Assembly (NCBI GenBank): GCA_000438355.1
Contig: FR901515.1
Location: forward strand, 12,390-20,984
DNA: 8,595 nucleotides
Origin: Clostridium sp. CAG:273
GTDB lineage: Bacteria; Bacillota; Clostridia; TANB77; CAG-508
Direction: 5' to 3'
A program made the translations under genes and the position numbers. The notes under the pieces were generated by a model. That model did no database searches. It worked only from the letters and a program-made list of their open reading frames with translations, and was not told the origin of the DNA. Position 1 is the first letter of the stretch. The number at the start of each line of letters is the position of its first letter. This document shows positions 1-4,091 of the stretch, one piece after another.

Positions 1-328
1 CAACTATATCACTTTTTATTATTGCTTCTTCTAAACTTTTATATTCTATAATTTCGCTTTTATATTCATTTATATAATTTTTATTATTTATCTCTTTTAT
101 TTTTAGGATATTATTATAAAATCTCTTTTTATCGTTACATAAATCTACGTTGTTATTTATTTTTTTTATAATATTTTTTAGTTCGTCATCTTCTATTTTT
201 TTATTGGTTATTTCTTCTTTCATCTTTTCATTTGCAAAAATTGATATATTATTTTCTTTATCTTCCAAAAGAAATTTGGCAAGTTCCAAATTTCTTTTGT
301 CTCCACCTATTAAACATATTTTTCTCAT
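1..328 (-). CDS. dpaA: Dipicolinate synthase subunit A, N-terminal part (cut by window edge)
   Basis: The visible 109 residues begin MRKICLIGGDKRNLELAKFL and end SLEEAIIKSDIV, where the window stops. The opening strand-loop-helix (residues 3-20, IGGDKRNLELAKFL) closely resembles the start of Bacillus SpoVFA/DpaA (IAVIGGDARQLEIIRKL, from memory), and the 'SLEEAIIKSDIV' end fits the strand before the family's conserved SDIVI/GP region. DpaA with DpaB makes dipicolinic acid from the lysine-pathway dihydroxydipicolinate product in the mother cell during sporulation. The start is supported by a GGGTGAT ribosome binding site (334-340) seven bases before ATG. The middle of the visible part (residues 35-95) is very rich in Lys, Asn, Ile and Glu, as expected for this AT-rich genome. 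The catalytic Rossmann domain lies outside the window, so another Rossmann-like dehydrogenase is possible. Confidence 0.6.
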   Translation of the reverse strand, partial: MRKICLIGGDKRNLELAKFLLEDKENNISIFANEKMKEEITNKKIEDDELKNIIKKINNNVDLCNDKKRFYNNILKIKEINNKNYINEYKSEIIEYKSLEEAIIKSDIV

Positions 329-338
329 AAAAAAATCA

Positions 339-379
339 CCCATATATTATATGCAAATTTTGCAAACTTGATATATGGG
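339..379 (-). repeat. Inverted repeat at the dpaA ribosome binding site
   Basis: A 9-bp perfect stem (CCCATATAT at 339-347, ATATATGGG at 371-379 on the plus strand) encloses 23 nt that contain a smaller repeat (GCAAA/TTTGC at 353-363). On the minus transcript the GGG of the stem is the first part of the dpaA Shine-Dalgarno GGGTGAT, and seven T follow three bases after the stem. It could hide the binding site in read-through RNA or act as a weak terminator for the TPR gene. Confidence 0.4.
345..353 (-). promoter_or_regulatory. Possible sigma-K-like or sigma-A -10 element for dpaA
   Basis: Read on the minus strand this is CATATAATA, which fits the sigma-K -10 pattern CATA-N3-TA and also contains TATAAT (346-351). 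A sigma-K -35 'AC' would be expected about 16 nt upstream; the sequence there is TC, so the match is partial. The -35 for sigma-A is also poor. spoVFA is sigma-K dependent in Bacillus, which makes the match suggestive. The same bases sit inside an inverted repeat. Confidence 0.3.
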
Positions 380-393
380 CTTAATATTTAAAA

Positions 394-1593
394 TTAATTT
401 AATTCTCTTTGATCTTTTTCTTTACTTACTTTCCTCATATTTTCCATCATTTTTATGTCATTATTATTAAGTCTACCAACTAATATATATGTATTTTTCA
501 AATGTTCTCTTGCTTTTTTCTCCTTTTCGTTCATTTTTGCTTCTAACTTTGTCTTTTCTAAATTTGGCTGTATTCTAGCTTTTATAGCAAAAAAGATAGG
601 ATCTTTTATTATTTTTTCATAAATTTCATAATCCATTTGTATTGCTAAATTAATATAATTTATAGCTTTTTCTTCCTCTCCTTTTAGCATAGCTATTTGT
701 GCTAGATAATAATATGGTCCTGCTTCCTTTTCTTCACTTTGAACATTTTTCATAAAATATTTTTCCGCCTCTTCTAAGTCACCATATAGAAGTGCAATTT
801 GTCCTAAACTAAAATTAGGATTATATAAAAGTGAGTTTAGTTCTGCCGCTTTTTCATAAAATTCCTTTGCTCTCTGAAAATCATTGAGCATTGTATATGC
901 AATGCCTAAATTATAGTAAATGTCATAATTTGTAGCATTAAATTTTAAAGCATTCATATAAACATTAATGGCTTCTTTATACTTTTCTTGATCCATATAA
1001 ATATTTGCTAATAAATCTACTGCTTTATAATTTTCTGGAACTATTTTTACTAAATCTGTTAATAAATCAACTGCTTCATTCTTCTTGTCATGCTCACTTA
1101 AAATTTTAGAAAGTATATATGTTGAGGCATAATCTCTTGAATTTATACTAATAACTTTCGTATATTCTGCAATTGCCCACTCATAATTTCCCTCTTCTTC
1201 ATATATCTGTGCTATCATTTTGTGTGCCATATAACTTTCTTCGTTTTCTTCTATTATTTTTTCAAGATATTTTTTTGCTATTTCATTTTTATTTAGCTTT
1301 ATACAAATTTTTGCTGTAATAAAGTTAAATAATTCTGGAAATTGTACTTTTTTTATTTTTTCTATAATAATTATTACAATTGGTATGATTATAGCCAATA
1401 GATATGATATTAATTTTATTATTGCATTTAGTTTTATAGAAAATATTAGTTCTGAAAAACTAATTAACATACCTATAAATTGCACCACTAATAAATAGAC
1501 ATATGTCGCATTATTTTTTCCTATCATTTTAAGAAAAAATATTGTAAAAAGTGCAATTGATAATACCCCAAATACTATTTTTTCTATTATCAT
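394..1593 (-). CDS. Membrane-anchored tetratricopeptide repeat (TPR) protein
   Basis: This 399-residue protein has three hydrophobic segments at its N-terminus (about 4-23, 29-52 and 57-80), a charged linker, and then about six TPR units (roughly 119-152, 154-187, 188-221, 222-255, 256-289 and 290-323). They show typical spacing such as 'AIAEYTKVISIN', 'YYNLGIAYTMLNDFQRAKEFYEKAAELN' (in two parts) and 'LGQIALLYGDLEEAEKYF'. The C-terminus (345-399) is highly charged and probably helical. TPR domains are protein-protein scaffolds; here the domain would most likely face the cytoplasm, tethered by the hairpin-like membrane anchor. The start has a good ribosome binding site (AGGAAGG, about 6 nt before ATG). 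It lies 40 nt after ppa with no terminator between them, so the two are probably cotranscribed. No enzymatic domain is visible and the specific partner is unknown. Confidence 0.85.
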   Translation of the reverse strand: MIIEKIVFGVLSIALFTIFFLKMIGKNNATYVYLLVVQFIGMLISFSELIFSIKLNAIIKLISYLLAIIIPIVIIIIEKIKKVQFPELFNFITAKICIKLNKNEIAKKYLEKIIEENEESYMAHKMIAQIYEEEGNYEWAIAEYTKVISINSRDYASTYILSKILSEHDKKNEAVDLLTDLVKIVPENYKAVDLLANIYMDQEKYKEAINVYMNALKFNATNYDIYYNLGIAYTMLNDFQRAKEFYEKAAELNSLLYNPNFSLGQIALLYGDLEEAEKYFMKNVQSEEKEAGPYYYLAQIAMLKGEEEKAINYINLAIQMDYEIYEKIIKDPIFFAIKARIQPNLEKTKLEAKMNEKEKKAREHLKNTYILVGRLNNNDIKMMENMRKVSKEKDQRELN

Positions 1594-1633
1594 ATTATTC
1601 CTTCCTGAAACACATTTTTATATAGTTATTCTG

Positions 1634-2164
1634 TTATTTCTCAAAATTATTAATATAATCTTCTATTGATTTTTGTATTATTTTCTCTGCCTCATCTCTA
1701 CCTAACATTTTATCCACAGTCGTTTGTTTTCCTTCCAATTGCTTGTACACTTCAAAAAAATGTTTTATCTCTGACAATAAATTTTGAGGCAATTCTGAAA
1801 TATCTTTATAACAATTTAGAAATGGATCTTTTTTGCATATTGCTATAATCTTCTCATCCTGTTCATTATCGTCTGTCATTATTAAAACACCAATTGGATA
1901 AGTTTCTACCAAAGTCATAGGTGCAATTTCCTCCTGACATATAACCAAAACATCAAGTGGATCATTATCTCCTGCATAAGTTCTTGGAATAAAACCATAA
2001 TTTGCAGGATAATGTGTAGATGTGTATAATATTCTATCCAATTTTAACATACCTGTCTCTTTATCTAATTCATATTTATTTCTGCAATTTTTATTTATCT
2101 CAATTACTGATACAAAATTATCTTTAGAAATTCTATCTTTATTTATATCATGCCATATATTCAT
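1634..2164 (-). CDS. ppa: Inorganic pyrophosphatase (family I, soluble)
   Basis: This 176-residue protein hydrolyses pyrophosphate to two phosphates in the cytoplasm, pulling biosynthetic reactions forward. It carries the family I hallmarks: KYELD (30-34), the substrate/metal region YPANYGFIP (52-60), and the signature DNDPLDVLV with metal-binding Asp66, Asp68 and Asp71. Further acidic residues lie in TDDNEQDEKIIAI (97-109, Asp98 and Asp103), and FFEVYKQLEGK near residues 136-146 matches the conserved Tyr-Lys segment. The length is usual for the prokaryotic family. MNIWHDI is the common opening of clostridial homologues and an in-frame TAA lies six codons upstream (2180-2182), so the ATG at 2164 is secure. 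No ribosome binding site lies at normal distance: the only good one (AAGGAG) is 30 nt away, separated by a hairpin. The gene follows its own promoter and leads the TPR gene. Confidence 0.97.
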   Translation of the reverse strand: MNIWHDINKDRISKDNFVSVIEINKNCRNKYELDKETGMLKLDRILYTSTHYPANYGFIPRTYAGDNDPLDVLVICQEEIAPMTLVETYPIGVLIMTDDNEQDEKIIAICKKDPFLNCYKDISELPQNLLSEIKHFFEVYKQLEGKQTTVDKMLGRDEAEKIIQKSIEDYINNFEK

Positions 2165-2174
2165 AAATTTTATA

Positions 2175-2200
2175 AATAGTTATAAAACTATTATCTCCTT
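2175..2200 (-). promoter_or_regulatory. ppa ribosome binding site separated from the ATG by a hairpin
   Basis: The minus strand reads AAGGAG (2195-2200), then a 7-bp perfect hairpin (AATAGTT/AACTATT, arms 2175-2181 and 2186-2192, 4-nt loop), then ten A/T-rich bases and ATG. The linear gap between GGAG and ATG is 30 nt. If the hairpin folds, the effective gap is about 12 nt. No other Shine-Dalgarno is near the start. Confidence 0.55.
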
Positions 2201-2213
2201 GTATAATAGATTT

Positions 2214-2243
2214 AGGTTTTTAAAAGGTTGCCCATAAACCTTT
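2214..2243 (-). repeat. Overlapping inverted repeats in the ppa leader
   Basis: On the minus transcript AAAGGTT (2237-2243) can pair with AACCTTT (2223-2229) around a 7-nt loop TATGGGC. The overlapping AGGTTT (2236-2241) can instead pair with AAACCT (2214-2219). The two stems cannot form together. The segment lies about 50-80 nt before the ppa start. No known riboswitch consensus was recognised. Confidence 0.4.
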
Positions 2244-2317
2244 GTAAACAATTATTTTATAATATAATTATTATGTTGATATTTAAACTTTTACTACTTT
2301 CCTAATAATTTAATTAT

Positions 2318-2346
2318 AATTTAACATTTTTATGTAATATAGTCAA
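2318..2346 (-). promoter_or_regulatory. Sigma-A-type promoter for ppa operon
   Basis: The minus strand shows TTGACT (2341-2346, five of six to TTGACA), a 17-nt spacer and TAAATT (2318-2323) preceded by TG at the extended -10 position (TGT-TAAATT). Transcription would start near 2311 and give a 5' leader of about 147 nt before ppa. Confidence 0.5.
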
Positions 2347-2480
2347 CATTTAATTTTTAAAATTGGAAGTTACTCATGATTTTTAAATTTAAAGATACAA
2401 ATTAATAACAAATTGATTTTAGTTTAAAACAATAAGCTTTAAATTAAAAGTGCGCTTTTTATTTAACAAATCTATCCGAC
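2347..2480. other. AT-rich intergenic stretch, nothing recognised
   Basis: Between the ppa promoter and the terminator of the small-gene cassette there is no open frame with a ribosome binding site, no RNA gene and no convincing repeat on either strand. The only structure is a 5-bp hairpin AAAAG-TGCG-CTTTT at 2446-2459, too short to call. Confidence 0.5.
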
Positions 2481-2516
2481 AAAAAAAACTTAAAATTATT
2501 AAGTTATTTTAAGTTT
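2481..2516 (-). terminator. Intrinsic terminator after the XRE/partner cassette
   Basis: A perfect 11-bp inverted repeat (2486-2496 and 2506-2516; AAACTTAAAAT on the plus strand) encloses a 9-nt loop. On the minus strand it is followed at once by a run of T (2481-2488 are all A on plus). It lies about 117 nt beyond the stop of the 70-residue gene and 135 nt before the ppa promoter, so it would separate the two units. The stem has few G-C pairs, as is common in genomes this AT-rich. Confidence 0.65.
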
Positions 2517-2545
2517 ATTGCTTTCTGTAATATTTTTACAAATAT

Positions 2546-2631
2546 AAAATACCCTAAATAGTAATTTAAAATATTTTTTAATAATTGTAAAATAATTCTA
2601 TCTTACTATAAAAATTATATAAAGGTATTTT
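2546..2631 (-). repeat. Nested inverted repeats downstream of the 70-residue gene
   Basis: Two nested pairs are seen: AAAATACC (2546-2553) with GGTATTTT (2624-2631), and inside it ATAGTAA (2558-2564) with TTACTAT (2603-2609). They would make a branched or long imperfect stem in the 3' untranslated RNA. In sequence this AT-rich, part of this may be chance. Confidence 0.25.
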
Positions 2632-2632
2632 T

Positions 2633-2845
2633 TTATTTCTTTTTTATTTCTTTTAAAATGCTTTTACATAACTTATGAAACTTTGTTTTGGAAAGATAAC
2701 CCATTGTCTCACTAGATAGATAATTATTTTTAAAAGCATACCTATTCCATTCTACTTCAGTAATAGTTTTCTTCTCTTGTTCTATATACTCTATTAGTGC
2801 TTTTAAACTTTTGTTGTAATAATCGTTATTTTCCATTTCTGCCAT
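2633..2845 (-). CDS. Small protein of unknown function, coupled to XRE regulator
   Basis: I do not recognise this protein with certainty. From the ATG at 2845 it is 70 residues (MAEMENNDYYNK...), with two predicted helical stretches: residues about 10-26 (SLKALIEYIEQEKKT region) and a distal part containing EWNRYAFKNNYLSSETMGYL and FHKLCKSILKEIKKK. The pattern helix, 'ITEVEWN.YA', 'LSSET', 'F.KLC' looks like a compact DNA- or protein-binding fold and faintly recalls small homing-endonuclease-associated repeats; this is an impression only. The start at 2845 overlaps the regulator's stop (TAATG) and stands about 8 nt from AGGGTG, a better spacing than the ATG at 2851 (about 2 nt) or 2836 (about 17 nt). 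The C-terminus is strongly basic. It is cotranscribed with, and translationally coupled to, the XRE gene. Confidence 0.7.
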   Translation of the reverse strand: MAEMENNDYYNKSLKALIEYIEQEKKTITEVEWNRYAFKNNYLSSETMGYLSKTKFHKLCKSILKEIKKK

Positions 2846-3045
2846 TACCATTTCACCCTATATAACTCGTTAATATCAACATTTAACGCCTTTGCCAATT
2901 TTACCATAACTAATAAACTAGGCGATTTTACGTTGTTTTCAATATCATTAATATGAGTTTTTGAAACCCCGCTTTTCTCAGCTAGCCTAGTTAAAGTCAT
3001 TCCTTTTTTTTCTCTTACTTGCCCTAGTAATATTTCAATATGCAT
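2845..3045 (-). CDS. XRE-family helix-turn-helix transcriptional regulator (66 aa)
   Basis: The whole 66-residue protein is a single Cro/C1-type domain. Residues 4-13 form helix 1 and LTRLAEKSGVSKTHINDIE (18-36) is the helix-turn-helix with recognition helix around SKTHINDIE. SPSLLVMVKLAKALNVDINELY (41-62) gives helices 4 and 5 with the usual 'ALNVDINELY' ending. There is no effector or dimerisation domain beyond it. The ribosome binding site GGTGAGGG stands about 4-6 nt before ATG. Its stop overlaps the start of the 70-residue gene. A consensus-like promoter and a long leader with a GC-rich palindrome lie upstream; that palindrome is a plausible operator for self-regulation, by inference. 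Its target genes cannot be known from sequence. Confidence 0.92.
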   Translation of the reverse strand: MHIEILLGQVREKKGMTLTRLAEKSGVSKTHINDIENNVKSPSLLVMVKLAKALNVDINELYRVKW

Positions 3046-3083
3046 TTTCCCTCACCAAAAGATATATCTGTATTTTGTTCTAT

Positions 3084-3170
3084 TTAAACACAGAAACTCT
3101 CCGCTGTGGCGGAAATTACATATTTTATTTCATTTAATTTTTCGTTTAATTTGTATAAATGAATTCCCAT
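3084..3170 (-). CDS. Possible 28-codon leader ORF or coding remnant before the XRE gene
   Basis: From an ATG at 3170 the frame reads MGIHLYKLNEKLNEIKYVIS and then ATAESFCV before a TAA. The frame is open upstream to a TAG at 3216-3218, adding SLQLIPSSETS-like residues but no ATG. The composition looks like a real amphipathic protein segment, more so than random AT-rich sequence, and includes a GC-rich patch (codons for SATAE). There is no convincing Shine-Dalgarno before the ATG. It lies wholly inside the presumed leader of the XRE gene, ending 38 nt before that start. It could be a leader peptide, a decayed gene fragment, or an intergenic repeat that happens to be open. Confidence 0.25.
   Translation of the reverse strand: MGIHLYKLNEKLNEIKYVISATAESFCV
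3100..3113. promoter_or_regulatory. GC-rich palindrome, candidate operator or RNA hairpin
   Basis: TCCGC-TGTG-GCGGA is a perfect 5-bp inverted repeat with a 4-nt centre, made almost wholly of G and C inside very AT-rich flanks. It lies 55 nt before the XRE start codon and within the small leader frame. Dyads of this size are typical Cro/C1-family operators, but it could equally fold as a small RNA hairpin. Confidence 0.4.
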
Positions 3171-3195
3171 GCTAGTTTCAGAGCTTGGTATTAAT

Positions 3196-3215
3196 TGTAA
3201 AGATATACAATTTTT
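3196..3215 (-). repeat. Short AT hairpin in the XRE leader
   Basis: On the minus transcript AATTGTA and TACAATT form a 7-bp stem around a 6-nt loop TATCTT, about 20 nt after the presumed transcription start. It could stabilise the 5' end; no known RNA family was recognised. Confidence 0.3.
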
Positions 3216-3237
3216 TCTATTTAATTATGTAAAATGT

Positions 3238-3266
3238 ATATTAACATAGTGATGTCTTTTTGTCAA
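3238..3266 (-). promoter_or_regulatory. Sigma-A promoter for the XRE cassette
   Basis: The minus strand has a perfect TTGACA (3261-3266), a 17-nt spacer, and TAATAT (3238-3243) preceded by TGT, giving an extended -10. This is the best -35 element in the window. The start would be near 3231, leaving a leader of about 185 nt to the XRE gene. Confidence 0.7.
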
Positions 3267-3272
3267 ACTTAT

Positions 3273-3295
3273 TTTAATACAATTCTTGCATTAAA
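3273..3295 (-). terminator. Hairpin just after the CmpB-family gene stop
   Basis: On the minus transcript TTTAATGCAA and TTGTATTAAA pair over 10 bp (one G-U) around a GAA loop, two bases after the stop codon. There is no good T-run after it (AATAAGTTTG), so termination would be weak. It sits directly before the XRE promoter and separates the two genes. Confidence 0.35.
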
Positions 3296-3297
3296 TA

Positions 3298-3975
3298 TTA
3301 TCCTGCTGTATCTATTACGTTTTTCTTGTTTGAAAAAATAGTGTCCAAAAGTTTATCTGGATATTTCTTATCTAAATATGTATCTAATCTTGAATTTGCA
3401 GATATATTTTGTACTCTTTCCATTTGTCTTTGTCCTGCTAACATTGATATAGAAATATTATATACCATAAATATTGCTAAAAATGTAGTTGCAATTGTAA
3501 GTTTTTTCATATTCATTCTATTTGTTAAATTTTCAATATATGGATATAAATATTTAATAAATATTATTCCACCTATTCCCCAATATATACAATGTAAAAG
3601 ACTAGTTCTACCATTTATGTTAAACGGTATATTGCTATAATCCCATGATATTGTTCCAAATAGCTTTTCTTGTCCATATGAAAATAAATATTCTGTTATT
3701 CCTCCTAAAACCATTGTGTTTAAAAATATTTTTATATTACTTATTTCTTTTGCATTTTCTGCTGTTGCACCTGTAATTAAAGGCACAAATATATAAAACA
3801 AAACAGCTCCTGCACCATAAACGGGTATAAAAGGTCCATATATAACACCTTGTCTTATTTCAAAATGACCCTTTTGTACTATACAGACAATAGTTTCTAC
3901 AGCACATCCAATTATGCTAGCAATAATAAAAATCCAAAATAGTTTAATTATATAATCTTTGGTATTTTGCTTCAT
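3298..3975 (-). CDS. CmpB-family (PF06541, putative ABC-transporter type IV) membrane protein
   Basis: The 225-residue protein has about four to five hydrophobic segments (roughly 9-32, 53-70, 80-98, 125-145 and 158-180). It shows the family's conserved motifs in order: GVIYGPFIPVYG (43-54), a glycine-rich segment ending ITEY (93-96), EKLFGTISWDYS (103-114), and FNINGRTSLLHCIYWGI (118-134). The family is annotated as a putative ABC-transporter permease but no ATPase gene is nearby and its substrate is unknown. The tail after the last membrane segment (about 180-225) is polar and basic. The ATG at 3975 is favoured: upstream AAAGGA...GTGAT matches the anti-Shine-Dalgarno in two blocks. An in-frame GTG at 3984 would be only 3 nt from AAAGGA. 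It has its own promoter. Confidence 0.85.
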   Translation of the reverse strand: MKQNTKDYIIKLFWIFIIASIIGCAVETIVCIVQKGHFEIRQGVIYGPFIPVYGAGAVLFYIFVPLITGATAENAKEISNIKIFLNTMVLGGITEYLFSYGQEKLFGTISWDYSNIPFNINGRTSLLHCIYWGIGGIIFIKYLYPYIENLTNRMNMKKLTIATTFLAIFMVYNISISMLAGQRQMERVQNISANSRLDTYLDKKYPDKLLDTIFSNKKNVIDTAG

Positions 3976-4012
3976 TTTTATCACATTTCCTTTTACATTT
4001 TTAATTTTTATT

Positions 4013-4044
4013 ATTGTAGCATATGTTTATAAATATTTCCTCAA
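4013..4044 (-). promoter_or_regulatory. Extended -10 promoter for the CmpB-family gene
   Basis: On the minus strand TGCTACAAT (-10 TACAAT at 4013-4018, TG at 4020-4021) matches an extended -10. TTGAGG (4039-4044) is a -35-like element but 20 nt away, longer than usual. The start near 4006 leaves a leader of about 30 nt. Confidence 0.5.
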
Positions 4045-4091
4045 GATTTTATTAAGTTTTTATTAATTTGTCGAAAAATGACATTTTAAGT

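Noticed and set aside
150..371. Plus-strand open frame of 73 codons
   Set aside because: It lies antisense to the dpaA-like gene and yields a low-complexity Phe/Ile/Ser/Leu protein typical of the complement of an AT-rich coding region.
1666..2237. Two plus-strand open frames across ppa
   Set aside because: They are antisense to an unmistakable pyrophosphatase and lack supporting start sites.
2446..2459. AAAAG-TGCG-CTTTT hairpin as a terminator
   Set aside because: The stem is only 5 bp and no transcript is known to end there; the better terminator lies at 2481-2516.
3326..3640. Plus-strand open frame of 104 codons
   Set aside because: It is the antisense of the CmpB-family gene, which has clear conserved motifs; no ribosome binding site supports the plus-strand reading.
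4061..4091. Terminator after the PBP gene
   Set aside because: Only a 4-bp stem (TGTC/GACA at 4069-4083) without a T-run is present, so no terminator is called and some read-through into the CmpB-family gene is possible.
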